A stretch of DNA of 64,000 nt from Verticillium longisporum (Eukaryota; Ascomycota; Sordariomycetes; Glomerellales; Plectosphaerellaceae). The notes below the pieces were generated by a model, which worked only from the letters and a program-made list of their open reading frames with translations, had not been told where the DNA came from and did not search any database. The DNA is taken from positions 5,890,001 to 5,954,000 of the forward strand of contig JAETXT010000004.1 of NCBI GenBank assembly GCA_019188255.1, written 5' to 3'. Positions 44,102-54,518 of the stretch are shown here, piece after piece (within the stretch, counting starts at the first letter, position 1; each line of letters opens with the position of its first letter). Made by a program: the position numbers and the translations under genes.

Positions 44102-45224
44102 TCAATACGTAGCCGTCAGCCTCTGCACCAGATACTCCCCGCTGTTGATGCCCTCGTACTTCTTCTCCGCCTCGGACGCATACGTCCCCGGCAGCGCCTC
44201 GATGTAGTCCTTGTAATTCGGGTTGCAAAAGTACCTGCCACCATTAGCATTTCGAACACAGCCTCTCGAGAATCAGGACTCACGCAATGCTGTACCGCGG
44301 CGGGTACACGTCCCCGTCAGCCCCGCCACCGGGCGGCTCGACGACGCGGTGGACGGTGCTCCGGATGGTGTCGTTGCTCCAGCGCGCCAGCAGGTCGCCG
44401 GCGTTGACGACGACGGTGCCGGGGATGGGCGTCGCGTCGACGAAGCGGCCGCCGGGCCCGCGCACCTGCAGCCCGCCGCGCGCGTCCTGGAACAGCAGTG
44501 TGATGGAGCCGTAGTCGCTGTGCTCGCCGGCGCGCACCTGGCCCGGGCGCACGCGGAACACGGCCGGGTCGACGGACGGGTAGTGCAGCAGGCGCAGCGG
44601 GTTGTCGCCGTCGTCGGTGAAGCCGTCGAAGAAGCCGTCGGCGAGGGCCATGCCGGCGCCGATGGCGCGCATGACGTCCACGTGCAGCGCCTTGCAGCGG
44701 GCGAAGAAGGCGAGCATCTCGGCCCGGAAGCCCGCGACTGACGCCGCGGCGTCGCTCTCGGCCGGCCACTGGTTCGGGTGCCCCGGCACGCCTTCGCGGC
44801 CAATCTCAAACGACTCCTTCAGGTCCGGCGCCGCCTGCCGCACGGCCGACACGGCGCTGACGTCGGTGAGCTGGCTGACCTTTTCGCGGCCGGGCGCCGA
44901 GTAGCCCCTGTTGGCCTCGGGCGTCGTCCAGCCGAGCGCGAGCTTGGCTTCGTCGGGCTGCGCGAAGAAGGCGGCCGAGCCGGCAAAGGCGCGCGCCAGC
45001 GTCGCCTCGTCGATCGGGTGGTTCTTGAGGTAGATGAAGCCGGCCGTCTGGAAGCCGTGGAGGATCTCGCGGGCCGTGGCCTGGCGCTGGGCGGCGTCGC
45101 CGTGCAGAAAGGCCGAGAAGTCGATGAGCTGGGGCGGTCAGTTCTATGGCAAGTAGTTTGGGCGTATGTGTGAGAGTGAGCTTACGGGGATGACGAGACC
45201 CTCTCCGCTCACTGCTGTGGCCAT
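44102..45224 (-). CDS. T7H: Thymine-7-hydroxylase (2-oxoglutarate/Fe(II) dioxygenase)
   Basis: Three exons: 45224-45186, 45128-44284 and 44234-44102, giving 338 aa. Introns are GT-AG and in phase. The enzyme oxidises the methyl group of thymine in three steps to iso-orotate (5-carboxyuracil), using 2-oxoglutarate, oxygen and Fe(II). Iron ligands: H213 and D215 in GEHSDYGS and H270 in STVHRVV. The 2-oxoglutarate arginine and serine are in PPRYSIA (288-290). GWTTPEANRGYSAPGREKV and NAGDLLARWSND strongly recall the Neurospora enzyme, more than generic isopenicillin-synthase-like proteins (from memory). Upstream is a 15-bp motif (45749-45763) shared with the decarboxylase promoter. The pathway partner lies 3.8 kb away. 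Confidence 0.88.
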
Positions 45225-46052
45225 GTTGGCTGGCGAGAGATGTTGATTCAGTGGGAGTAAACAGTTCGACTCTTGCAAGTGCTGGTCTTTGAACCGAACA
45301 CTGGATCAGTAGGTCGTCACTTGAGATGATGCCTTTGTAGACATGGAGGTCTGCAAGTGGAAGTAACCTCTCGACTTACATGTAAGCCACGCTCCTCAGA
45401 GGTCACAGGAAGACGACCGGATCAATTGGGAGAATGTCAAGTGGCAGCTCCAATGACGTTGCTTATTCTGCCTGTCAGATTCACAGATCAATCAAGAAGA
45501 AAGACATCAACCAACACGGCAGCCTCCTTTTGACTGCAATGGCACCGACAGCATCAGTTCAGCTGCCGTCGCATGGCACTCCCACCATGTACTCTGTACC
45601 CCACTTTGGAGGTGACGGGGCTGATAAGCTGCTCCTCGACAGTAGGAGGGGGAAACCAACCCCGAAGCGGAGGTGGCCGCGAGCGAGGGCGACGTGAGGT
45701 GAGACAAGGACCAGGACAAGCAGAGGCGACATGCAGACAGCCGACCCAAAGATAACGGCGGGGTAAAATCGCCGGGGAGCACCGTCGACGCCAGCCACTG
45801 AGACGGCGTCGGCTGAGACTGTTCTATCACCTTCCCGGAGGGGCAGTGGACGGAATAGATTGGTTGCGTGGCATTCACGCATGTGAGGTAGCATATGCCA
45901 GGGTGGCCAGGCCGTTCGACGGAGAAACTGTACCTATACCTGGCGATCGCCGGATATGCATGAATTGGGTACCAAGGAAGAGGCAGCGACTGAATGGCCG
46001 ACGGCCTCTTCAGCCAAGAACCAGGACCCCGTTACTGTGGTATCGTAAGAGT
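45225..46052. other. Upstream region of thymine hydroxylase
   Basis: No gene recognised. It contains AAGATAACGGCGGGG at 45749-45763, also found upstream of the decarboxylase gene. Confidence 0.55.
45749..45763 (+). promoter_or_regulatory. Composite GATA/CGG motif, T7H side
   Basis: AAGATAACGGCGGGG, identical over 15 bp to 48676-48690. It lies about 525 bp upstream of the T7H start codon. AGATAA fits the HGATAR site of fungal nitrogen regulators of the AreA/NIT2 type. Function is inferred. Confidence 0.45.
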
Positions 46053-47626
46053 CTACCCCACGATACTCTTCTCCCCCTTTTGTCGTTCGTCGCGGCGTTG
46101 TTCCTCGTCGCCAAGCTGACCGTCAGAGTGGTCCTCCAACGCTCTCTTGGTGACGTCCTCCCTATGTGCAAACCACATGATGGCAAAGATGACCCCAAAC
46201 TGCACGACCGATGTAATGAGCCCACCGAGGAACCCCTTCTTGAACCGCGGTGCCTCGACAGCTGGAAACTGCAGCAACTGACTCCAGGCGACAATCGCCT
46301 GCCCGATAGCATTTATGCTCGCCGTCACAACAGCTCTCTCCTCAGCGTCCCCTGCCATGGCCACCGTCGCCCACGCCATGGTCAGCGGGAACAGCGCACC
46401 CTCGAATCCGCCAATCGTAAACGCCGCGACGCGTCCTGCCTCGCCGATATGCCACGCCACAAGTAGCGCGTGCGCCACGACTGTCGGCACCGACAGCCAG
46501 CAGCAGCGGCCAGAAACGCCCTATGCGATCGGCGACGGCGCACGTCGTGAAAGCTGTGACGATGGAGACGGCCGTCGCCACCGTCGGGAGCGTGTTGATG
46601 CGCGTGACGCTGTACAAGTCATTGTTGGCCCGCAGGTACAGGCTAAAGGGCGAGCCGGGGATCTGGTTGTTCTGGTTGCCGATGGACCAGAGCGCGACGA
46701 AGAGGTACCAGTGCCAGCGGCGGAATACGCGCGCAAAGATGTCGCGCGACACCTTGAGCTGCGACGGCGCCGTCTGGCCGGCGAGCCGCGCGCGGGCAAA
46801 GGCGTGCTCGTCCGGTGACAGGCACCGCGGCCGCGACCGGTGCGGCACGTCCGGGAAGACGAAGAAGCCGAGAAACGAGATGGGAATCGTGATGATGGCA
46901 TCGACGATGAAGAGCCAACGCCAGCCCGAGAGGCCGCCGACGCCGGTGAGGCCGCGGTACGCCGCCGTCTGCAGGTAGCCGGCGAACATGGTGCCGAGGG
47001 GCGCGGCCATGTAGAAGAGGGCAACGCGGCGCGCAATCTCGCGCTTGCGCATCCATGAGCCGATGACGTAGATGACGCCCGTGAAGGAGCAGGCTTCGAA
47101 GAGGCCGACGAAGAAGCGCATCGCGTAGACCGTGTTGACATTTTGGGCCCAGGCGAGTCCAAAGGTGGCCGTGCCCCAGCCAATTTCGCAGAGGGGCAGC
47201 ACAACGTTGACGGGGTAGCGGGTGAGGTAGTAGCAGGCGGGGATCATGAAGACGCAGTAGGATGACCAGAAGGTGATGACGGCGTAGTTGAGCTCGTTCC
47301 CGAACATCCCCAGTTCCTCCCGCATGCCGCTGTTGCTGTCAGTGATGTGGCCCGGCAGGTTTTGCTCTCTTCACTTACGTCACGTAGGCGTTGGTCAGCG
47401 ATGCCTGGTCCAGATACTTTGTGAAGAAGCATAGACAGCCGTAGACGAGGATCATGAGGTCGAGTTTGAGCACGAGTTTCTTCTCCTTGGAGGGCATGTC
47501 CCGGGGATACCAGTGCACCTTGGTCATCAAGCGAATCCAGGCATTTTCGCGAGTGTCATCCTCGACCGACGGCTGCCCCGTCTCAGCTATCACTGGAGGG
47601 TGTGGTGTCTTTTCGTGATCGGCCAT
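46053..47626 (-). CDS. Dal5/allantoate-family MFS permease, apparent frameshift
   Basis: Two exons: 47626-47379 and 47329-46053, about 508 codons. The intron (49 bp) is GT-AG with phase 2. Family features: WYPRDMPSKEKKLVLKLD before TM1, YLDQASLTNAYVTGM, FEACSFTGVIYVIGSWM, and the long central loop with FPDVPHRSRPRCLSPDE. About twelve membrane segments. Dal5-like permeases import allantoate, ureidosuccinate, vitamins or related small nitrogenous acids; placement between two thymine-catabolic genes suggests a pyrimidine or iso-orotate substrate (inference). Near 46497-46510 the frame must change by one base to go from RIGRFWPLLL to VPTVVAHALLVAWHIG. No intron fits, and a plain homopolymer loss does not explain this one. 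Confidence 0.8.
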
Positions 47627-48995
47627 GGCGGTCTTCGAATAGTCACCGGGCAGCAAGGCTGGAAGAGTTTGGTGGTTGAGAAGTCGACGAGAGAGCGACG
47701 AAGCTCAAGGCTGCAACCAACTCATCATATAGGACCCTGCAACGACTTTTTTCATGGCGGGAGATGACACCATCAAGCTCCATTATTTTGCCCATGCCGT
47801 AGGGACTGCGTCCCTGTGCCTGCGGGCAACGTTGCTCCCAGAGTCGTGCAGGTGTCGCGCGCAGTGGGTTGCATCAGTCCTAGTAACGCGAACCAGGAGC
47901 CTGCCCCGTCGTGGGTTCGACTCCTCCGAGGATGGAGCTCCGGCCGGACCACACCGTCAGCGGAGTTGAGTGAGCGTCGATCTGGTGGCTGCACGATTCG
48001 TGGCGGACGACCAGATTGGCGTGAAGGATGAGCACGCCATCGACTAATGGGCCAGGGGCTCGGTGCTTTTGATGAGCGAGATGCTGGCCAAGACAACGTG
48101 GGAGCAGGCATGGCAGGGGAATCGAATGATCGGTCAAGGACCAGCCGAGAACGTCGTGAGCAAAGTGATGCAGACGTTAGGTCGTCGTTGAAGTGGATGC
48201 CTTCTGGATGTCTTCTGGATGAGCTGGTGGAAAGCCCGGTTCAGCGCTCGGCAGCTTGGCAGCACGAGGCCATGCCCTCGCATTGGCAATATGATTCTTA
48301 CCATATAATAGACCGGATCTATTTGAAATCGGAATCATGGGATATCGTACCACAGCCCGACGGGGAGAAGGCGTGTTGCACACAACAGCTGTCGTGCTGG
48401 CCATTCACCATTATGACGCACCATAGGTCCGGGCCATCAGCTGGCGTTCAAGATCAGCTGGTTCATTGATTCAAGACCAAAGTTCAAGGGTGCTAATCAA
48501 GACATGACGGTATGTCTGTGGATGGCGTTGTTGGTCACAGATACAAAATATGCCTAAATGTTGAAGGAAGCAGCAACGAGCTGGGTATCGTTGTAGCGAG
48601 AGCTGTTGGCATGCCTCTATATGGCCATACCCGATAGACGGATAAACGGCGGGGCACAGGATAACTGCGGAGCTCAAGATAACGGCGGGGCAACTGCGGG
48701 GACGAGCCGACTTACACCGGCAGCCGCCGGGAACCTCTTGCTACCTTCCTCGATGGCTGTAGTTTGCCTGTATGCCCTCTATCTCCTCGCATGATATAGA
48801 GCACAGAGAGTTAGACGGAAAGAGAAAGCACGGGGATTCATCGATCAGCGACCGATACCTGCTTTGTTGTAGGTCGCCCTCGTCCTAGAATCGTCTCATC
48901 TCTCCTCCTCACACGACACCTCTAGGTCACCGAACCTTTCCATACCTCTTTACCCAGGCAGCTCACACCCTCACATTTCACCAGATACCGACATA
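47627..48995. other. Divergent promoter region of permease and decarboxylase
   Basis: No gene recognised in 1.37 kb. It carries three GATAA-containing direct repeats at 48641-48690, about 310-355 bp upstream of the decarboxylase start. The last 130 bp are CT/CA-rich, as in fungal 5' leaders. Confidence 0.55.
48641..48690 (+). promoter_or_regulatory. Triplicated GATA/CGG motif upstream of IDCase
   Basis: Three imperfect direct repeats of 18-19 bp, starting GATAAACGGCGGGG (48641), GATAACTGCGGAG (48660) and GATAACGGCGGGG (48678). The third extends to the 15-mer AAGATAACGGCGGGG (48676-48690), which also occurs upstream of T7H. Candidate binding array for a GATA-type nitrogen regulator, possibly with a CGG-binding partner. 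Function is inferred. Confidence 0.5.
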
Positions 48996-50123
48996 ATGGC
49001 GTCCACAAAGCCCAAGGTGGTGGACATTCACACCCACATGTACCCCCCCTCCTACATCGACATCCTCACCTCCCGCACCGCCATCCCCGTCGTCCGCACC
49101 TTTCCCCAGGCCGCGGACCCTCGCCTCATTCTCCTCGACGCCGAGCAGCAGGCCCTCGATGCCGCACTCCAAGACCCGACGGCCAAGCCGCCCGGCCGGC
49201 CGCTGACCTCGCACTACGCCTCCCTCGACCAGAAGATCCACTTCATGGACACCCATTCCATCGACATATCCGTCGTGAGCCTCGCCAACCCCTGGCTCGA
49301 CTTTATCGAGCCCAAAGAAGCAGCAGCCACGGCCCGCAGCGTCAACGACGAGTTCGAAGCCATGTGCGCCTCGCATCCCGGCCGCCTCTTCTTCTTCGCC
49401 GCCCTGCCGCTGACGGCGCCGCTGCCCGCGCTGCTCGAGGCCGTGCGCCACGTCGCCGAGCTCAAGCACTGCCGCGGCGTCATCCTAGGCACGTCCGGCC
49501 TCGGCAGCGGCCTCGACGACCCCCAGCTGGTCCCCGTGCTCGAGGCCGTCGCCGCCGCCGAGCTGACCGTCTTCCTGCACCCCCACTACGGTCTGCCAAA
49601 CGACGTCTGGGGCCCGAGGGCCAGCGCCGAGTACGGCCACGTGCTGCCGCTGGCCCTGGGCTTTCCCATGGAAACGACCATTGCCGTCGCGAGGATGTAC
49701 CTCGCCGGCGTGTTCGACAGGGTCCCTGCGCTGCGGATGCTGCTCGCGCACAGCGGCGGCACGCTGCCCTTTCTCGCCGGACGCATCGAGAGCTGCATCG
49801 TGCACGACGGGCAGCTGGTCGGCGAGGGCAAGGTCGGCGCGGCGCGGAGGACCATCTGGGATGTGTTGCGAGAGCAGGTATATCTCGACGCCGTCATCTA
49901 CTCCGAGGTCGGGCTCAAGGCTGCCATTGAGGCTAGTGGCGGGGCGGACAGGTTGATGTTCGGCACGGATCACCCCTTTTTCCCGCCCCTAGGGACGGAT
50001 GAGCAGGGTACGTGGGAGAGCGTCACCTGGAATGCTGAGGCCGTCAGCAAGGCTGTTGGAAAGGGTAGTGAGGAGGCTGGTGGGATTATGGGAGGGAATG
50101 CGATCCGGCTCTTGCGCTTGTAG
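48996..50123 (+). CDS. IDCase: Iso-orotate decarboxylase (ACMSD-family amidohydrolase)
   Basis: 375 aa, no intron. It removes the carboxyl group of iso-orotate (5-carboxyuracil) to give uracil, the last step of thymine salvage. Zn ligands of the ACMSD fold: H12 and H14 in DIHTHMYPP, H195 in FLHPHYGLP, and D325 in FGTDHPFFPP; H252 in LLAHSGGTLPF is the usual catalytic histidine. The sequence agrees with my memory of the characterised Cordyceps militaris enzyme along its whole length, better than with tryptophan-pathway ACMSD. Its substrate is the product of the neighbouring T7H, which supports the assignment. The alternative is a generic ACMSD-like decarboxylase. Confidence 0.88.
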   Translation: MASTKPKVVDIHTHMYPPSYIDILTSRTAIPVVRTFPQAADPRLILLDAEQQALDAALQDPTAKPPGRPLTSHYASLDQKIHFMDTHSIDISVVSLANPWLDFIEPKEAAATARSVNDEFEAMCASHPGRLFFFAALPLTAPLPALLEAVRHVAELKHCRGVILGTSGLGSGLDDPQLVPVLEAVAAAELTVFLHPHYGLPNDVWGPRASAEYGHVLPLALGFPMETTIAVARMYLAGVFDRVPALRMLLAHSGGTLPFLAGRIESCIVHDGQLVGEGKVGAARRTIWDVLREQVYLDAVIYSEVGLKAAIEASGGADRLMFGTDHPFFPPLGTDEQGTWESVTWNAEAVSKAVGKGSEEAGGIMGGNAIRLLRL

Positions 50124-50267
50124 ATGGCTTGAGAAGCAAGGAATAAAGGAGAAGCTGTTGAACATGTGCACTCGAGTTGGGTACTCATGATTCTGAGCAT
50201 CGTAATGCTTCCTGTCACTAACTGATGATGGAAAGATGTGCCGGCCCATAGTAGCTCATTTGGTATC

Positions 50268-50449
50268 TGTTACGGGTTAGACCCGTTGACGTTATATAGG
50301 CCTGGGGCCTATACCTCTATGAATGCAGCCCAGTTGAATCAACGACATTGACTCAACACGTATCCTTTCATCTCAATTGGATAGCTGCCGTCAGGCACTT
50401 ACGACCGTGTGAGGGCTGTCACTAAGCCCCTTTGGGGCCGACCGTGACA
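50268..50449 (+). mobile_element. Solo LTR (182 bp)
   Basis: Begins TGTTACGG and ends CCGTGACA, near-perfect inverted ends with the TG...CA rule. It is flanked by GTATC (50263-50267) and GCATC (50450-50454), a 5-bp target duplication with one C/T change. Inside are two short palindromes (ACGGGTTAGACCCGT and TATAGGCCTGGGGCCTATA) and a TATA-like stretch near 50293, as in Copia-type LTRs. No internal retroelement sequence adjoins. It overlaps the 3' end of the HET gene, whose stop codon (50422-50424) lies within it. Confidence 0.75.
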
Positions 50450-52319
50450 GCATCCTTCGAAACCGTTTCGTCCTTGCAATTTGCATCGCGACCGATTCGA
50501 CGCATTATACTCAAGTATTTCAATAATTCGGGTCTGCCCGATATACCTCCAATGCTCTGGAAAGTAGAAGAATAAGAAAGAAATTCAACAGTTGTGCAAC
50601 TGAGATCCAACGTGTGTACCCGAAACCCAAGGAAGAGTCTCGAATCGACGCGAGCTGAGTATACTAGCCCGTCAATGGTTATAGAGCAAGCGTTGCTGAG
50701 CGAACTCCCTAGGTCCAAGAGCTCCTCTGGTGGCTGCCGCCGGACGTTGTTGCCTATGACACAAGTGAAGTGCTCGTCGCCATGTTTAGTTTCGATTGTC
50801 GTCAATACGAACAGATCAACCCCCTTTTTTCCATCAACCTTGAATCTCGAAGCTACGCGATTCACACGCGTGACATAGTACTTCAGCCGCACAATATGAT
50901 CTTGGTCGTTGATCCAAGGGACGTTCCTCTTGTAAAGGTTGTGAAGCAAACTGTCAGAGCGCTAGCACATGGGGTTAGACTCGCTGTCGTCTTCGTTGAA
51001 TTACGAACACATCGTGTACTGACTTCTTGAGCCTTGCAATCATCTATAAGGCAATGATCAACGGCAAGGGTGATCTCTGCAACCACGTCGTTCAGTCGGA
51101 CTATCAGGACGTCGTCCTGTACAATGGGCAGAGGAATAACGGGAAGAAGGTATTCCGACCCTGGCTCAACATCTACCTCCGTACTTAGAATGATGGTTTG
51201 CATCTCAGCGTGGTCAAGTACAGCCCATGCTGCGCAAAAGGTATGTCGGCCTCGCGAGTACGTGTTTTTGGACTTGCCAAAGTTGACCTGGAGATACAGG
51301 GGAACAAGCAGTAGGTCAGCCAAATGAGTGGACCGGGAACAGTTCAGAACTGCGTAGCTCCATTGGCGCGATGTGATTAAAGGTAAAGTGATCTCCAATC
51401 CGGAGTTGGTGGCTTGCATCTTGGATTTCGGAGACCACTTTGACATGTCTTCTCTTGATGCTTCCAACCCTTGCCAAGAGCGAAAGTCGCTGGGGTGGTG
51501 TGCTAAGACACCCACCTTGCGGCTTCTATGAGGATCTTTTGTGAATTGGTCTAATTCTGTCATTCGCAGCGACGAGTCAAGGTTCCAAGCCAACAGAGAC
51601 TCGTCTTCCGATTGCTTGAGTAATTCAAGCTGCAACCGTCGGAATGCGCGATGGCCTTCGCCGTACAGCAGAGGCATCTGTATGTCAAAGATGCCGAGGA
51701 GACAGTAGGCAATGTCTTCAGCCCTCGACGTGGTCCTGTTCGCCGCCCAGGACATGCGTACTGCAGTATTAGGCCAGGGTCTGGAGGCGTCCGCTGACAG
51801 CATGTGAGCGGGGACGGCGGTGATATCTTTGACAACAGTCGCCAACTCCAGTCTTGTCCCTATGGGCTTCCATTCTTGGTCGTAAAAAATCAGGTTTCGC
51901 GGGGCGATCAGCTCTTGAAGTGTCCACCCCCTGGTGAACCAGCGACTCCGTCGAAAGGCCGAGTTGGACTCGTAGGGGTCTTTGTTTGTCGGGACATCGG
52001 AGAGATATGTGTAACAGATTTGGGACGATTTGTACCAGCGGTACATCGAATTAATGGCTTCCGAAAGCTCTGCGCTGCTCGTCTTGTCGATGCAGCAAGT
52101 ATCGATCCAGATGTAGTCGATGCTCTCTTTGGCCGCGAGGGTGCAAGTCCCCTCGATCTTGGTGTAGCCCTTCTTCAGGACATGATCGGGATTCTCGAGA
52201 TCTTGCAAAGTAACTTCTTCTTCTGCTTTCCAGGTGTGTGAAAGAATAGCATAATCTGGGATTGAATCATCATCGAAGAACTCCTTCAGCTTGCGGGTTT
52301 TGACATTCAGGAGACGCAT
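50422..52319 (-). CDS. HET-domain protein, C-terminus altered by LTR
   Basis: Two exons: 52319-51024 and 50961-50422 (62-bp intron, phase 0), 611 aa. The HET domain lies at about residues 20-140: DYAILSHTW, DYIWIDTCCIDK, INSMYRWYKSS, and RGWTLQELIAP at the end. LLGIFDIQMPLLYGEG follows, usual in HET-containing proteins of the HET-E/HET-D type. Such domains trigger cell death in heterokaryon incompatibility (family knowledge); no WD40 or NACHT module is present. The last nine or so codons and the stop come from the solo LTR (to 50449), so the original C-terminus was probably different or longer. Confidence 0.85.
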
Positions 52320-52930
52320 CGGAGTGGTGGTCTGTGATGTTGTCGACTTGGTCGTAGTAACAAAGTCATGAAGGAGGGGCGAATGCCAAATCGAGGTCAG
52401 ACCGAATGAAGATGCACGACAAGCTGAGCGCTTGGTATAAATGAGAGCCCCTCACAGCCTGCTCGACCATGCGTGCTCCCATATGGTCAGCACCACCATG
52501 GGAGGCCTCGAGCCTTGCGAGGAATCCATGCATTGCCACGTGGCTATTGCACAGTGAAAGCACAGTGGAAGGCTGCATTTCAAACCTCTTTACAGACATG
52601 CGAAGCGAAGAATGATGATGGAATTGAATGAAGCACTTTTCTTGTCGGGACCTGAAGGTCTCAGCACACCTACCTGGGTACCGTAAGGTACCAAGGTAAG
52701 GCAGGTACAGGTAGGATAACAGTTTCCCTAGCGTTGATGTCGCGGAACATGTGCCTTATGTAATCAAGACACCCGCCCGGAGGAAGGCATCGCACGTGGG
52801 AATTGCCACCTGCCAGACGTCAGTCATCAGTTGGCTGTGATGCCGCATGATCAAGACAGCAGGAATACGGGAATTCGACTCTTGACATCATCCGACATCT
52901 GGCAATTCATCTTTTGATGGTCTGAAAATA
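52320..52930. other. Divergent intergenic region
   Basis: Upstream of the HET gene (minus) and the hydrolase (plus). It contains a cluster of GGTACC/AGGTAAGG-like short repeats at about 52670-52715. No gene. Confidence 0.5.
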
Positions 52931-54321
52931 ATGAAGAAAACTCTCATTTTATGCTTCATACACGGCTTCAAGGTAGACCCAGTAGCACCGCTTCCCTTCC
53001 TAACCAAAACTGACAAGCGCAGGGTGGTGATGACACCTTTGGAGAAGGCTACGAGTTCACGGAACACCTCCGTTCACTCGTCGAGCAAGCCCTGCCCAAA
53101 CTCAACGTCCAAGTTCTTGTGTATCCCAAATATGAGACAAGAGGCGACCTAGGCAATTGCGTCAGCCGATTTCGCGACTGGTATGCCTTTACTTTCTCCC
53201 CCCACCATCCCATAACGGCCACCCCGCTAACCCTGACCAGGCTCCAAGAGAAGGTCATCGACATTGAAGTCGAAGCCGGCACCTCATCCCCGACCGTCGA
53301 CCCCTCGGTCCGCACCATCCTCATCGGTCACTCCATGGGCGGCATTGTCGCCGCCGAGACAGTCATCGGCCTGACGTCTGACAAGCCCATCTACTCCGAA
53401 GACGGGGTCGATAAGTCGGCCCAGACGCCCACGTCGTTCAACTCGCTCATGTTCCCCTACGTCCAGGGCGTCCTCGCCTTCGACACGCCCTACCTCGGCA
53501 TCTCGCCAGGCGTCGTCGCCCACGGCGCAGAGGGGCACTACACGGCCGCCTCGGCCGCCATGACGCAGCTCAGCGGCCTCGGCACCGCCCTCTGGGGTGC
53601 CACGCCCAACAAGCCCGCGTCCCCCGGTCCCGCCAACGCCTCGCGCGCCCCCGTCGCCGCGCTCCCGGCCCCGTCCTCGCCCGGCGGCACGACGACCCAG
53701 CAGCAGCAGAGCCCGTGGGCGAAATGGGGCAAGATCGCCGCCATCGCCGGTGGTGCCGCGGCCGTGGCGGCCGGCGGCGCCGCGGCGTACATGAACCGCG
53801 ACCAGCTGACGCAGGGCTGGACGTGGGCGACGTCGCACCTCGAGTTTGTCGGCTGCCTCGCCAAGGGCGGCGAGCTGCAGAAGCGCGTGCAGTACATGAC
53901 CAAGGTCCACCAGGAGCTCGACGTCGGCTTCGCCAACCTGTACACGCGCCTCGGCCGCGGCGCCGCGGCCAAGGACGTCAGCGTCGTCGGCACCGTGCTC
54001 GGCAAGGACCGCACCTTTTGCAACCTGCCCAAGCGCGGCGACGCCGGCGTCTGGAAGCCGGCCGTCAACGACAAGGCCGAGGAGGAGACGCAGGCGCACA
54101 TGGCCATGTTTGAGAGGAAGAACAACCCCGGCTACGAAGCGCTGGCGCGGGATGCGACGGACCTGATTGCGACGTGGACGAGGAACGCGTGGTACGAGAG
54201 CAGCGTCGAGCATGCGCCCGCGCTGAAACAGTCTGCCGAGGAGGACGGCTCGTCACGGCAGGAGGAGCGCAGGCCGGCGGAGGAGAAGGTGCTGGGTCAG
54301 GAGGAGAATCCGTGGGCGTGA
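52931..54321 (+). CDS. Alpha/beta hydrolase, lipase-like, fungal conserved
   Basis: Three exons: 52931-52972, 53023-53180 and 53241-54321, giving 426 aa. Introns are GT-AG and in phase. The N-terminal strand LILCFIHGFKGGDDTF has the oxyanion-type HGF, and the nucleophile elbow is IGHSMGGIVAAE. A second conserved block is YVQGVLAFDTPYLGIS. After a Pro/Ala-rich linker an Ala/Gly-rich hydrophobic stretch at about 275-295 (IAAIAGGAAAVAAGGAAAYM) could be a membrane segment. The C-terminal part (FVGCLAKGGELQKRVQYM) has no known motif. Similar fungal proteins are annotated only as DUF676-like or putative lipases. Substrate unknown. Confidence 0.82.
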
Positions 54322-54518
54322 ATGGCGATTATGTTTATGTGTTTCCTACGATCTCTTATCTGGCCGATGGTAGCCCTCCTGGGTCTTGCTTCCGTTTCAT
54401 CCCGGCCTGTTTCTATACCCCAGGGTCACTGCTGCCGTCTAATCTATCCTACCCCCTTTTTGGATGCATATTTTGCGGATGCGGAACTGTGAAAGGCCCG
54501 AAATCGTGAGGAATCCCC

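Noticed and set aside
47880..47935. tRNA-like T-arm GTGGGTTCGACTCCTCC
   Set aside because: The stem does not pair and no acceptor, D or anticodon arm can be folded around it.
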